Below the pieces are notes generated by a model that saw only the letters and a list, made by a program, of their open reading frames with translations, had not been told where the DNA came from and made no database searches. From positions 930,001 through 994,000 of the forward strand of contig NZ_CP134223.1 of the NCBI RefSeq assembly GCF_031599675.1: a stretch of 64,000 nucleotides of DNA, written 5' to 3'. Source of the stretch: Paenibacillus pedocola. GTDB taxonomy: Bacteria; Bacillota; Bacilli; Paenibacillales; Paenibacillaceae. Shown in pieces: positions 16,979-26,173 of the stretch (the stretch's first letter is position 1; the number at the start of each line of letters is the position of its first letter). A program made the position numbers and the translations under genes.

Positions 16979-19120
16979 ATGCTGAAATCGTTGCAGGCTA
17001 TTGAAGCATACCGTGAAGGGGATTATTTGCCTGAGGAGGAGCTTGTGTGGCTGAAATATATTGTTCAGGCTGAAATGCCGATAGTCAATCTGGAGCGCGT
17101 GGAATCGCTGCGGGAGCTGGACCATCGGAATCCCGTGCTGGACTATGTGGAACGGAGTCTGCGGCTGCTGGATAGTCTGCCGTTGTCCTACTGGATTAAG
17201 GAATTAGCCGAAGAGACGCTGGTCTGGTCGGAGACGGCCAAAGGCGGGACCTCCCGCCAGCGCCGGAAGTGGCAGGAGGAAGGCATTAATTGCTTTGCCC
17301 ATAATATAGGGTCAGCGCAGCTGTACTGGCAGCATGCCGGAGGCAATGCAGCCGCTGTAGCCTCCGGGCCTCAGGCGGCGCTGCTTAAGGCGGCGGGTGT
17401 AGCGCATGCGGAGAAGATTCTGATTGTGCACCGCCTGATTGAAACGCATGGCCTCCTCGGCCAGCAGATCCGCGGCGAGGTTCCGCCAAGTGTTAACCGC
17501 CCGCTGGCCGGTTTGGTCGAGGAGGGGCTGCTGACCTCCGACGAGCTGGAGCGGCTGCTGTTTGCGCTGAATCATTGTATCATTGGCGCTGTCTCGCCGG
17601 TACTGTGGCAGGAGGTTCGCAGTGAGGTGATGGAGCTGATAGCTGTGATCGCTTCAGGAAGCCTGGATACCCCATTGCCAATGAGGGAGCGGCTGCACCG
17701 CATGCGCTCCGGTCCAATCTCCCGGGGTGAGGATTTCGCGGCGGAGTGGAGCAGGCTGGAGCAGGAGGGCATGGATTCCGCATTGCTCGAAGCCATGCAT
17801 CCGGTAACGTTCTGGTATGTGGAGTCGGCACTGCAGACGTTTTCGCTGGAGCAATTTCTTAAAGTGCTGGCGCTGGCCGCACAGGGCAGCGCCAGCAGCG
17901 GCCTGAACCATATCAGCTTTGAAGCCGTCATGAATTCAATCTACTATGACTATAAAGGCGTAAAAAAAATCAACGTATATAAGAAACGGATTATCGAAAA
18001 GTATCTGTCTGAGTTTAGCTGGCAGGACATTACCGCCGGAAACAGCACTTCCGGCAATCCCCATCTGATTCACCGGCTGCGGCGGCAGAGACATCTGCCG
18101 GATACGGTGTTTTTTGACTTTGAATTCTCCCCCGCAGCAGAGAAGCTGATTGAATTCTGTATTGAGGCCGAGAAGTCAGCGCTATACGAGCGGGCGGTGC
18201 TGCTCTTATTCGATTTGTTCGATCTGCGGCGCGACGCATTCGACCGCTTCCATAACGAGGATAGCTACCTGAGCCAGATGAACGATACGGCTGATTATAA
18301 GGCTGTTATGCTGGATTATGTCACCGGCAGCAAGGTGCTGGATATCGGCCCAGGCGGCGGTGTGCTGCTTGATCTGATTGAAGAGCGGATGCCCGCTGTC
18401 ACTCCGGTCGGCATTGATATATCCAGTAATGTAGTGGAAGCGCTGCGCCAGCGTAAACAGCGGGAAGGCCGCCGCTGGGAGGTGCTGCAGGGTGATGCGC
18501 TGAACCTGAAGGATTTTGTGGAGACGGGCAGCGTGGATACGGTGATTTTCTCGTCCATTCTGCATGAGCTGTATTCGTATGTGCCGATGAATGGCGTGAA
18601 ATTTAATCATGAGACGGTAGCCGCAGCGCTGGTAAGCGCGTTTGAGGTACTTGCCGAAGGCGGTAAGATCATTATCCGGGACGGGATCATGACTGAACCG
18701 GAGGCATTGCAGCGGAGAATCCGGTTTCTGGAACAGAGCGGACTGGCATGGCTGGAACGGTATGCCGGGGATTTTGCCGGACGCAAAATCCAGTATGAGG
18801 TGGTCGGTGAGCAGGAGGTGCTTATGCCTGTTAACGATGCCATGGAATTTCTGTACACCTACACATGGGGTGAGGAAGCTTACGTCCACGAGGTCCAGGA
18901 GCAGTTCGGTTATTTTACACCTGAGCAGTATGTGAAGTTTATCAGGGATCATCTGGGAGAGCAGGCGCAGATTGAGGTGTTCCGCCACTATCTGCAGGAA
19001 GGCTATACCCTGGCACTTCAGGAACGGGTCGTTATTATGGATGAGCACGGCAATGAGACGGCTTTGCCGGACAGCACCTGCTTCATGGTAATCCGTAAGG
19101 CTGGCAGCGCGGCAAGGTAA
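16979..19120 (+). CDS. two-part SAM-dependent methyltransferase with unrecognised N-terminal half
   Basis: The C-terminal part from about residue 440 is a class I methyltransferase: VLDIGPGGGVLLDLIEE (near residues 452-468) is motif I for AdoMet binding, VGIDISSNVVEAL supplies the acidic loop, and DTVIFSSILHELYSY and EGGKIIIRDG are the later motifs. The first 430 residues are mostly alpha-helical and not recognised by me; HRLIETHGLLGQQIRGEVP and an earlier NCFAHNIGSAQLYW hint at paired His residues but do not form a family signature I can name. Total length 713. The start follows CAGGAGG. A strong terminator follows, so it is a single-gene unit. The methylated substrate is unknown. Confidence 0.75.
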   Translation: MLKSLQAIEAYREGDYLPEEELVWLKYIVQAEMPIVNLERVESLRELDHRNPVLDYVERSLRLLDSLPLSYWIKELAEETLVWSETAKGGTSRQRRKWQEEGINCFAHNIGSAQLYWQHAGGNAAAVASGPQAALLKAAGVAHAEKILIVHRLIETHGLLGQQIRGEVPPSVNRPLAGLVEEGLLTSDELERLLFALNHCIIGAVSPVLWQEVRSEVMELIAVIASGSLDTPLPMRERLHRMRSGPISRGEDFAAEWSRLEQEGMDSALLEAMHPVTFWYVESALQTFSLEQFLKVLALAAQGSASSGLNHISFEAVMNSIYYDYKGVKKINVYKKRIIEKYLSEFSWQDITAGNSTSGNPHLIHRLRRQRHLPDTVFFDFEFSPAAEKLIEFCIEAEKSALYERAVLLLFDLFDLRRDAFDRFHNEDSYLSQMNDTADYKAVMLDYVTGSKVLDIGPGGGVLLDLIEERMPAVTPVGIDISSNVVEALRQRKQREGRRWEVLQGDALNLKDFVETGSVDTVIFSSILHELYSYVPMNGVKFNHETVAAALVSAFEVLAEGGKIIIRDGIMTEPEALQRRIRFLEQSGLAWLERYAGDFAGRKIQYEVVGEQEVLMPVNDAMEFLYTYTWGEEAYVHEVQEQFGYFTPEQYVKFIRDHLGEQAQIEVFRHYLQEGYTLALQERVVIMDEHGNETALPDSTCFMVIRKAGSAAR

Positions 19121-19137
19121 GGGATTAAAGTATGTAA

Positions 19138-19182
19138 GGCAAACACCGGCAGCCAAGAAGAGGAGCGGTGTTTGCCTTTTTT
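19138..19182 (+). terminator. terminator of the methyltransferase gene
   Basis: GGCAAACACCG is exactly complementary to CGGTGTTTGCC, followed by TTTTTT. Strong intrinsic terminator. Confidence 0.9.
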
Positions 19183-19222
19183 GTTAACAGACATGGGTTA
19201 CCGGGAAACTCTCATTGCCCTC

Positions 19223-20152
19223 TCACGGATACAGCTGACCCTGCCCGGCCCCCTGCATGGCTCCCAGCGCGGCTCCTTTGCGGAACTCCGAGGGTGAGCA
19301 TTTCATCGCCTTACGGAACACCTTAATGAAATAGCTGACGTTGTCAAAGCCGACCTCCAGTGCGATGTCCGATATTTTACGTTCACTCTGCTGCAGGAGA
19401 TCGGCCGCCTGGCGGATACGGTAGGAGTTGATATAATCGACGGGCGTCTTGCGGGTCATGGCTTTGAAGAAGCGGCAGAACTGGCCCTCGCTCATCGGAA
19501 TCAGTTCGGACAGATCGCGGGTGCGGATCGGTTCCTGATAGTTGTCCTGAATATACAGAATGACCTTCTTCAGCCGGTTGATCTTGGTTGTATCAGCGCT
19601 CTCCGACTGGCTGTGGTTCACGGAACGGTCCGGGGTGGCAATCTGCGAGAGCATAATGAGCAAAGTTCCTTTCATAAAGGCCTCGAATCCGGGCATTTTA
19701 TTAGCATATGCTTCCATCATCCGCTCCAGGTGGTGCAGCAGCTCCTGCTGCCAGGGAACAGCGGGTGTAATGTGCCGGGGAAAGCTCTGGCGCTTCTCCT
19801 GAAGCGGAAGAATCACATTCTGCTGGATCGTATCGTACTGGGCGCTGGCCAGAAGGTCAGGGTGGAAGACGAGCGCACAGAACCGGCAAGGGCCTTCCTT
19901 CAGGACGTAGGCGGCATGAATATCACCGGATTCGATAAAGACGGCTTCACCTGCGCGGAGCGGAAAATAATCGGTGTCCACCTGAAACAGGATCTCTCCC
20001 TCCAGCAGCAAAAAGAACTCGGCCTCCTCATGCCAGTGCGTATCCAGGACATGCGTTCCGGCCGGAAGTTCGATCCAGTAAGCAGCCAGCGGAAACATAA
20101 CATCACCATGTACGCGGTCTTCTTTGAGCAAACGCTGGGACGTGCGGTCCAT
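19223..20152 (-). CDS. AraC-family regulator with cupin sensor domain
   Basis: Transcription factor of 309 residues. The N-terminal half is a cupin (HWHEEAEFFLLLEGEILFQV, LRAGEAVFIESGDIHAAYV) expected to bind a sugar; the C-terminal 100 residues carry two helix-turn-helix units, with IRTRDLSELIPMSEGQFCRFFKAMTRK and the signature KISDIALEVGFDNVSYFIKVFRKAMKCSPSEFR. The start is preceded by AAAGGAGG. It is divergent from the alpha-xylosidase gene with about 127 bases between, whose promoter has a perfect -10 but weak -35; this fits activation of the xylosidase by this protein, an inference. Confidence 0.9.
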   Translation of the reverse strand: MDRTSQRLLKEDRVHGDVMFPLAAYWIELPAGTHVLDTHWHEEAEFFLLLEGEILFQVDTDYFPLRAGEAVFIESGDIHAAYVLKEGPCRFCALVFHPDLLASAQYDTIQQNVILPLQEKRQSFPRHITPAVPWQQELLHHLERMMEAYANKMPGFEAFMKGTLLIMLSQIATPDRSVNHSQSESADTTKINRLKKVILYIQDNYQEPIRTRDLSELIPMSEGQFCRFFKAMTRKTPVDYINSYRIRQAADLLQQSERKISDIALEVGFDNVSYFIKVFRKAMKCSPSEFRKGAALGAMQGAGQGQLYP

Positions 20153-20233
20153 TCCTAGGCCTCCTTTAGTTGAAACGTCAAAATAGTGTTATAAACGAGC
20201 TATATTTTATTAGTTTTGTTGTTTTATTATCGT

Positions 20234-20239
20234 TATAAT
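20234..20239 (+). promoter_or_regulatory. -10 element of the alpha-xylosidase promoter
   Basis: TATAAT at 20234-20239 lies 41 bases before the ATG. The matching -35 position (20211-20216, TAGTTT) is poor, as in promoters that need an activator such as the divergent AraC-family protein. Confidence 0.5.
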
Positions 20240-20279
20240 GCAACTATAAACACCAAATTGAAAGGTGGCAAGTGCACAC

Positions 20280-22601
20280 ATGAAATTTACAGACGGCCTC
20301 TGGCTGGTTCGTGACGGAATCAACATCAATGGCGCAGTACAAAACTATGTAGTAGAAAAAACATCCGAGGGTTTGACAGCAGTCACTCAAACAACTCCAA
20401 TTACAGGACGCGCAGCTACACTGAACTCAACGCTCCTTACCGTTAAATTCCATTCCCCGCTTCCTGGTGTAGTGGGTGTGAAGATCATTCATAATGACGG
20501 CGTGATCGACCGCGGTCCGGCTTTTGAATTGACCAAGGGAACCGGCGACCATGTACAGATTGAAGAAAACGAAGCCCAAACCGTGCTGATCAGCGGCGGA
20601 CTCCGTGTGGTTATCAATAAAGGCACTCAATGGTCCGTGGATTTCTACCGCGGTGACGAGCGCATTACAGGCAGCGGTTACAAATCAATGGCCTATATCA
20701 CCGACCAGGACGGCAACACGTTCATGCGTGAGGAGCTGGATATCGGCGTAGGCGAATTCGTGTATGGTCTGGGCGAGCGTTTCACTGCTTTTGTGAAGAA
20801 CGGCCAAGTCGTTGATATCTGGAATAAAGACGGCGGCACCAGCTCCGAGCAGGCGTACAAGAACATTCCGTTCTATGTAACCAGCAAAGGCTACGGCGTA
20901 TTTGTGAACCAGCCTGAACTGGTTTCTTATGAAATCGCTTCGGAAAAAGTGAAAAAAGCCCAATTCAGCGTAGCTGGAGAGAGCCTGGAATATTTCGTGA
21001 TTGAAGGGCCTACGATCAAAGAGGTCATCAGCAAATACACTTCGCTAACCGGCAAGCCTGCCCTTCCGCCGGCATGGACCTTCGGCCTGTGGCTGACCAC
21101 TTCGTTCACTACAGACTATGATGAAGCAACGGTTAACTCCTTCGTTGAAGGTATGGCTGAACGCGATCTGCCGCTGCATGTCTTCCACTTCGACTGCTTC
21201 TGGATGCGTGAATACCAATGGACCGATTTCCAGTGGGACGAGCGCGTATTCCCGGACCCTGTAGGCATGCTGAAACGCCTGAAGGAAAAAGGACTGAAAA
21301 TCTGCGTCTGGATCAACTCCTATATCGGACAGCGTTCACCGCTGTTTGAAGAAGGCAAGAAGAACGGCTACCTGATCAAAAAAGCCAACGGCGATGTATA
21401 TCAAACCGATCTATGGCAGGCAGGTATGGGACTCGTAGACTTTACGAACCCTGCGGCTTGTGAATGGTATGCAGGATACCTGCGTGGTCTGGTGGATATG
21501 GGCGTAGACAGCTTCAAAACAGACTTCGGCGAACGGATTCCTACAGATGTCGTGTACTTCGACGGCTCCGATCCGCAGAAAATGCATAACTATTACACTC
21601 AGCTGTACAATAAAGTGGTCTTTGATGTATTGGAAGAGAAGCTCGGCAAAAATGAAGCAGCTGTCTTCGCACGTTCGGCCACAGCCGGCGGGCAGCAGTT
21701 CCCGGTACACTGGGGCGGCGACTGCTACGCAGATTATGAGTCCATGGCAGAAAGCCTGCGCGGCGGCTTGTCGCTCGGTCTGTCCGGCTTCGGCTTCTGG
21801 AGCCATGATATCGGCGGCTTCGAAAATACCGCTCCGGCGCATGTCTTCAAACGCTGGCTGGCCTTCGGCCTGCTCTCCAGCCACAGCCGTCTGCACGGCA
21901 GCACCTCGTACCGTGTGCCTTGGGCTTACGATGACGAAGCGGTGGATGTTACCCGGTTCTTCACCAAGCTCAAATGCAGCCTGATGCCTTACCTGTATGA
22001 TGTGGCCGGACAGGCGCATGAACAGGGCTGGGCTTCGATGCGGGCCATGGTCATGGAATTCCCTGAAGATCCTACCTGCGAAGTGCTTGACCGTCAGTAC
22101 ATGCTTGGTGACAAGCTGCTGGTAGCTCCAATCTTCCAGGAAAACGGCGAAGTGAAATACTATCTGCCGGCTGGACGCTGGACTCACCTCCTGAACGGTG
22201 AAACGGTAGTGGGCGGATCATGGCGCAAAGAAAAGCATGACTTCTTCAGCCTTCCGCTGTTCGTACGCCAGAACTCGCTGCTGGCCACAGGCAGTGTCGA
22301 TAACCGTCCGGATTATGATTTTGCTGACGGCGTGAAATTCGGCCTGTACTCCCTGGAAGACGGCGCTACAACAGCTGCAACAGTCCGTGATATCAACGGC
22401 GCTCCTGAACTGACAGTGACAGCTGAACGCACAGGCAGCACCGTTAAGGTAACTGCTGAAGGCAGCGGCAAACCGTTCACATTTGCTGTGAAGGATCTGG
22501 GTGCTATCGCTTCCGTAGATGGTGCAGAGCAAGCGGATGAAACAACTGTACAAGTTAACGGCGGCAGCAAGACCGTATCGTTCACGATTACATTGAAATA
22601 A
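20280..22601 (+). CDS. alpha-xylosidase, GH31 family (YicI-like)
   Basis: Removes alpha-1,6-linked xylose from isoprimeverose and xyloglucan oligosaccharides inside the cell. MKFTDGLWLVRDG is the typical YicI N terminus; FHFDCFWMREYQWTDFQWD, then FKTDFGERIPTDVVYFDG with nucleophile D415, and HWGGDC with acid/base D481 match the E. coli enzyme (D416, D482) almost residue for residue. Length 773. ATG 20280 follows AAAGGTGG; the upstream GTG is inside the binding-site region. The AraC-family gene is divergent, and an SGNH esterase gene follows after a terminator, suggesting xyloglucan or acetylated xylan use. Confidence 0.95.
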   Translation: MKFTDGLWLVRDGININGAVQNYVVEKTSEGLTAVTQTTPITGRAATLNSTLLTVKFHSPLPGVVGVKIIHNDGVIDRGPAFELTKGTGDHVQIEENEAQTVLISGGLRVVINKGTQWSVDFYRGDERITGSGYKSMAYITDQDGNTFMREELDIGVGEFVYGLGERFTAFVKNGQVVDIWNKDGGTSSEQAYKNIPFYVTSKGYGVFVNQPELVSYEIASEKVKKAQFSVAGESLEYFVIEGPTIKEVISKYTSLTGKPALPPAWTFGLWLTTSFTTDYDEATVNSFVEGMAERDLPLHVFHFDCFWMREYQWTDFQWDERVFPDPVGMLKRLKEKGLKICVWINSYIGQRSPLFEEGKKNGYLIKKANGDVYQTDLWQAGMGLVDFTNPAACEWYAGYLRGLVDMGVDSFKTDFGERIPTDVVYFDGSDPQKMHNYYTQLYNKVVFDVLEEKLGKNEAAVFARSATAGGQQFPVHWGGDCYADYESMAESLRGGLSLGLSGFGFWSHDIGGFENTAPAHVFKRWLAFGLLSSHSRLHGSTSYRVPWAYDDEAVDVTRFFTKLKCSLMPYLYDVAGQAHEQGWASMRAMVMEFPEDPTCEVLDRQYMLGDKLLVAPIFQENGEVKYYLPAGRWTHLLNGETVVGGSWRKEKHDFFSLPLFVRQNSLLATGSVDNRPDYDFADGVKFGLYSLEDGATTAATVRDINGAPELTVTAERTGSTVKVTAEGSGKPFTFAVKDLGAIASVDGAEQADETTVQVNGGSKTVSFTITLK

Positions 22602-22618
22602 GTTATACCGTCAGTATC

Positions 22619-22673
22619 AGACTCTCTAATGGCCGGGGACACATTGTCCCTGGTTCATTAGGGAGTTTTTTTA
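22619..22673 (+). terminator. strong terminator after alpha-xylosidase gene
   Basis: ACTCTCTAATG-CC-GGGAC pairs with GTCCC-GG-CATTAGGGAGT around a short ACATT loop (a few mismatches), followed by seven T residues. Confidence 0.9.
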
Positions 22674-22725
22674 GAAAAACAAAATATCTATATGAATGCG
22701 GATCAGGACAGGAGAATTGATTACT

Positions 22726-23901
22726 ATGATTATTAAAAATAACAACGGAGTGCTCAGCGAAGCGGACTACTCTTCGGCCACGGCGCTGTCCACTGCGGCC
22801 AATTATATTATGAATGCGCCGGAGATGTTCACTCATACCTACCGGACATACATCCGCCTGCGGGAAAACGGCAGTTTGACGCTGAAATTCTGGCACAGCA
22901 ACAGTGTCGATTCCACCTGGGATATGGGGCAGGAGGCCAGCGGCAGCGAACCGGGCGGGGAGTGGAGCATAGAAGCCGCGTACATCGCTGACGGCGGACT
23001 TGTGCCGGACGGTGCGGTAGCTCCAGGCTCGCAGGTTCCGGTTACCTTTGCAGGAGAGAACAGCAAGCATGTCGCCGCAGGTGAAATGTTCTGGAGCGAC
23101 GAGGCCAGCCTGGACTTGCCGGAAGGTCATTATCTGGTCTTTACCTGGACCCTTAGAACAGCCGCGCCGGGCAAGTCCTTCCCGTTCAACGTGGAAGGTA
23201 TTCTCGTGTCCGCATATGATGCAGACGGCAATCTGGCCGGGCAGGAATCTGCGGATACCTTTGCCGAATCGGACAAGCTGCTGGTCATGCCAAGCTATAT
23301 CGGATACAAGAAGCAGGTGGCGAAGAAGCTGGTATTCCTGGGGGATTCGATCACACAGGGAGTCCGGACAGAGAAGGATGCCTACAGCTATTGGGCGGCG
23401 CGGATCGCCGAAGGTCTGGGGACGGATTACGGACTGTGGAATATCGGTTCAGGCTGGGGCAGAGCTTATGACGTTGCTGCCGACGGGGCGTGGCTGAATA
23501 AGGCTAAGCAGGGCGATGAGGTACTGATTGTACTCGGGGTCAACGATCTGGATATCGGCAAGCGCAGTGCAGAGGAACTGCTCGGCGACCTGACGGCGAT
23601 AATCGGGAAGATTAAAGAGGCGAACACCAACGCAGAGATTATCCTCAGCACCGTGCCGCCGTTCAATTTCGAAGAAGAACGGGAAGTATCCTGGCGTAAG
23701 GTGAATGAGACGATTCTCACTAACCCTCCGGCTGGTGTGAACCGTGTGTTCGACATTGCAGCAGTACTGTCTGTACCGGCTCCGGCTGATCACAGGATCA
23801 AACCGGAATACATGAGCAATGAGTTTGATCCGCATCCGAACGGGAACGCCGGCAAGGCGGTAGCAGAAGCTTTTCTGGCTTGGTACGGGAAAAATAGATA
23901 A
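22726..23901 (+). CDS. SGNH/GDSL hydrolase with N-terminal beta-rich domain, probable carbohydrate esterase
   Basis: The C-terminal part carries the SGNH catalytic blocks: FLGDSITQG (Ser208 nucleophile), the Gly in IGSGWGRAYD, the Asn in LGVNDLDIG, and FDPHPNGNAG (D368, H370). The first 190 residues form a beta-rich region that resembles a carbohydrate-binding or accessory domain, as in some acetyl-xylan esterases. No signal peptide, so intracellular. ATG 22726 follows CAGGAG; the in-frame ATG at 22696 lacks a good site. Position behind the alpha-xylosidase supports deacetylation of hemicellulose oligosaccharides, which is inference. Confidence 0.85.
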   Translation: MIIKNNNGVLSEADYSSATALSTAANYIMNAPEMFTHTYRTYIRLRENGSLTLKFWHSNSVDSTWDMGQEASGSEPGGEWSIEAAYIADGGLVPDGAVAPGSQVPVTFAGENSKHVAAGEMFWSDEASLDLPEGHYLVFTWTLRTAAPGKSFPFNVEGILVSAYDADGNLAGQESADTFAESDKLLVMPSYIGYKKQVAKKLVFLGDSITQGVRTEKDAYSYWAARIAEGLGTDYGLWNIGSGWGRAYDVAADGAWLNKAKQGDEVLIVLGVNDLDIGKRSAEELLGDLTAIIGKIKEANTNAEIILSTVPPFNFEEEREVSWRKVNETILTNPPAGVNRVFDIAAVLSVPAPADHRIKPEYMSNEFDPHPNGNAGKAVAEAFLAWYGKNR

Positions 23902-23956
23902 AGAACACTACAAGCTTGCTAGGCATACTATGTATTACTTTTAACAGAAGGGTAGT

Positions 23957-24271
23957 GTGCCTGCAATGGGTATTCAAGTGGGAATGCAGCCGAAAGTGCT
24001 GTATCAGGCAGATCAAAATTATGTTCAAACCATGAAATCGGTTAGACATCACTTACACGGTATATGTAGACAACATGTAAACCAATTCGTCCGGGTGCAG
24101 ACAATTGACGGTCAGGTCGTAACGGGAAGAATTTTGGGCTGTGATAGAGGGATGTTATATTTGGGCGTGCAGAGTCATGGAGGACAACGCGCCTTCTTTG
24201 GGGGCAGCGATGAAGCGATTCTAGCCCTGGTGCTTTTCGAATTGCTTGTTATTACTTTATTGTACACGTAA
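23957..24271 (+). CDS. small protein with Sm-like core and hydrophobic tail
   Basis: A product of about 104 residues. The middle, FVRVQTIDGQVVTGRILGCD followed by RGMLYLGVQ, has the strand pattern of a small Sm-like barrel; the C terminus (ILALVLFELLVITLLY) is hydrophobic enough to be a membrane segment. The start is a GTG just after GAAGGG; ATG 23966 is an alternative that drops three residues. A perfect terminator palindrome follows, and a small spore-type peptide gene lies convergent. I do not recognise a named family; a spore-associated role is only suggested by the neighbour. Confidence 0.6.
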   Translation: MPAMGIQVGMQPKVLYQADQNYVQTMKSVRHHLHGICRQHVNQFVRVQTIDGQVVTGRILGCDRGMLYLGVQSHGGQRAFFGGSDEAILALVLFELLVITLLYT

Positions 24272-24278
24272 TTCCCAG

Positions 24279-24309
24279 TAGAGCCTGCAATTGCAGGCTC
24301 TACTTTTTT
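24279..24309 (+). terminator. terminator, perfect palindrome
   Basis: TAGAGCCTGCAA at 24279-24290 is followed directly by its exact reverse complement, then CTTTTTT. Confidence 0.9.
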
Positions 24310-24322
24310 AGGCTTACAACAC

Positions 24323-24418
24323 TTAGAATGTTTTAAGAATGATCACCAGCAGAATATAAAGCACCAGGATTGTAGTAGTAGAAGTAATCATACCACCTAC
24401 ATTTGCGCAACCGCTCAT
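24323..24418 (-). CDS. YjcZ-like sporulation peptide, 31 residues
   Basis: The product begins MSGCANVGGMITSTTT and ends in one hydrophobic helix (ILVLYILLVIILKTF), the layout of the YjcZ family of very small Bacillales spore proteins (MSG-rich head, glycines, membrane helix). The ribosome binding site AAGGGGG lies eight bases before the ATG on the minus strand. CATATCAT about 45 bases upstream resembles the -10 of mother-cell sporulation promoters, a weak hint. Its length is far below usual gene-calling limits. Confidence 0.7.
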   Translation of the reverse strand: MSGCANVGGMITSTTTILVLYILLVIILKTF

Positions 24419-24523
24419 TGCTTTACCCCCTTCGCATTATCATCTTACAAACCCATGATATGCACCTTCCCCCATTCGTGTATGGACAATTGCCCCATTT
24501 GAAAATTAAAATCGTATAGCCTG

Positions 24524-26173
24524 TTAAAGCGGGATTTGTGTACGATAGTCCTTGGGTGAGCTGCCGACCTGCTTCTTGAACACTTTACTGAAGTACTTCA
24601 CATCGTGGAAGCCGACCATTTCCGAGATTTGTGACAGCTTGAGGTTCGGATTCTGCAGCAGCAGCTTAGCTTTATTGATTCTGACGCTGCCGATGTAGTC
24701 GGAGAAATTAATGCCGTATTCCTGCTTGAATTTGCGGGAGACGTATTCGCGGCTGACATAGAATCTGCCGGCGACCTCCTGCAGCGACAGGTCGGACTGA
24801 TAGTTCTGCTCGATATATTTGACGATTTCTGTTAGCGGGTTACGTTCCTTGATCTGCCTTGCCGACAGCTCCTGCGACAGGCGCTGCATCAAGGCGAAGG
24901 ACCAGTCGCGCCAGGCGAACAGCGAGAAGGAATAGCCATTGGCATAAGGAGCAGGATTGTGCCGGTCGGCCAGCTCCAGTTCAGCCAGAGCACTGTCGGC
25001 TTCCCCGCCCAGCGCTTCGCGTACGAGCCGGGAGCGGAACAGCAGGGCATCGGCTTTCCAGGAGCCCAGCATTTCCGGCGTTACCACGCCCCCGCGGCTC
25101 AGCTCATCAATCCAGTGCTGGGCTGCAGCGGACAAGGCCTCTGTATTCCCGCTGATAACGGCCATCCTCCAGTCCTCCTGGACATGGGCGAAGATCGCCC
25201 TGGAGCCGTCGGCTCCGGCTGCTTGTTCAGCCTTGCTATGCTCTCCGGCAGAGGAAGCGAAGTGGCAATAATCCTCATGCCGGAGCAGATTCCGCCGCAT
25301 CAGGGCATCCAAAGCTTCCGATCGCTGCTGTGCAAGCTGGCCTGGCAGGCTGCCCGCACTGCTGATCCCAAAATGCATCCGGAACTGCAGCGTCCGGAAG
25401 ATACCTTGATTGATCCGGCTGATCAGCTCCAGTACCGATTCCTGGACATCCCATAGCAGGATGGCGATTTCCGGCGGCCCTCCCCAGTAGCGGAAAGCGA
25501 TCCCTTTCTTCTGGGGCTGCAAGAACTCATTGCAAATATTGACGATGGCATAATAGAGCAGCTCGCTGTCTCCGCCGAATCTTTTGAGCAGCTGATTATT
25601 GCCCGCATCGGTCTGTACAAGAATTAGCCGGGAGGACCCTGCATTACCGGGAATGACGTTCTCAGCGACAAGCCGGCGGAGGGAGGTCTCAGAAGTAACG
25701 GGATCATCAATCAGTGCCGACAGTAGCCGTTCCCCGTAGATCGGTTTGATCTCATTCAGCCGGATGCTCTGCTGCTGCCGGTGGCTGCGTTCTTCTTCCT
25801 CTGAGCGCCAGGCGGCAACCGCCTTGGACACGGCTGTATTGATGGCATCCGCCTCAATGGGCTTGAGAATATAGTCGATTCCTCCATGCCGGACCGTCTG
25901 GCGTACAAACTCAAAATCATTATGCCCGCTGACTACAATAAACTTCGTATTCCCGGCAAACTCATTCACCCAGGTCATCAGCTCAATGCCGCTCCCCGAT
26001 TCCATCATCATATCCATGATCACCAGAGCCGGCTTTTGCCCGCGGATCACTTCAATGGCTTCATTGCCGTTTCCCGCTTCCAGAATTTCATCGATCTGAT
26101 GGGCGTCCCAGTCGACCAGCAGCCGGACCGCCTTTCTGACTCTCGCTTCATCATCCACAATCAGCGCCTTCAT
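24524..26173 (-). CDS. response regulator with AraC output domain (YesN-like)
   Basis: Cytoplasmic half of a two-component system. The receiver domain spans about residues 1-120: acidic pocket in LIVDDEARVR, phosphorylation Asp in ALVIMDMMM, and conserved Lys in DYILKPIE. A long middle region links to a C-terminal AraC-type domain with LSLQEVAGRFYVSREYVSRKFKQEYG and KLSQISEMVGFHDVKYFSKVFKKQVGSSPKDYR. Length 549. Its stop-start overlap (ATGA) with the kinase gene shows they are co-translated. The ABC importer behind the divergent promoter region is the likely target. Confidence 0.93.
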   Translation of the reverse strand: MKALIVDDEARVRKAVRLLVDWDAHQIDEILEAGNGNEAIEVIRGQKPALVIMDMMMESGSGIELMTWVNEFAGNTKFIVVSGHNDFEFVRQTVRHGGIDYILKPIEADAINTAVSKAVAAWRSEEEERSHRQQQSIRLNEIKPIYGERLLSALIDDPVTSETSLRRLVAENVIPGNAGSSRLILVQTDAGNNQLLKRFGGDSELLYYAIVNICNEFLQPQKKGIAFRYWGGPPEIAILLWDVQESVLELISRINQGIFRTLQFRMHFGISSAGSLPGQLAQQRSEALDALMRRNLLRHEDYCHFASSAGEHSKAEQAAGADGSRAIFAHVQEDWRMAVISGNTEALSAAAQHWIDELSRGGVVTPEMLGSWKADALLFRSRLVREALGGEADSALAELELADRHNPAPYANGYSFSLFAWRDWSFALMQRLSQELSARQIKERNPLTEIVKYIEQNYQSDLSLQEVAGRFYVSREYVSRKFKQEYGINFSDYIGSVRINKAKLLLQNPNLKLSQISEMVGFHDVKYFSKVFKKQVGSSPKDYRTQIPL

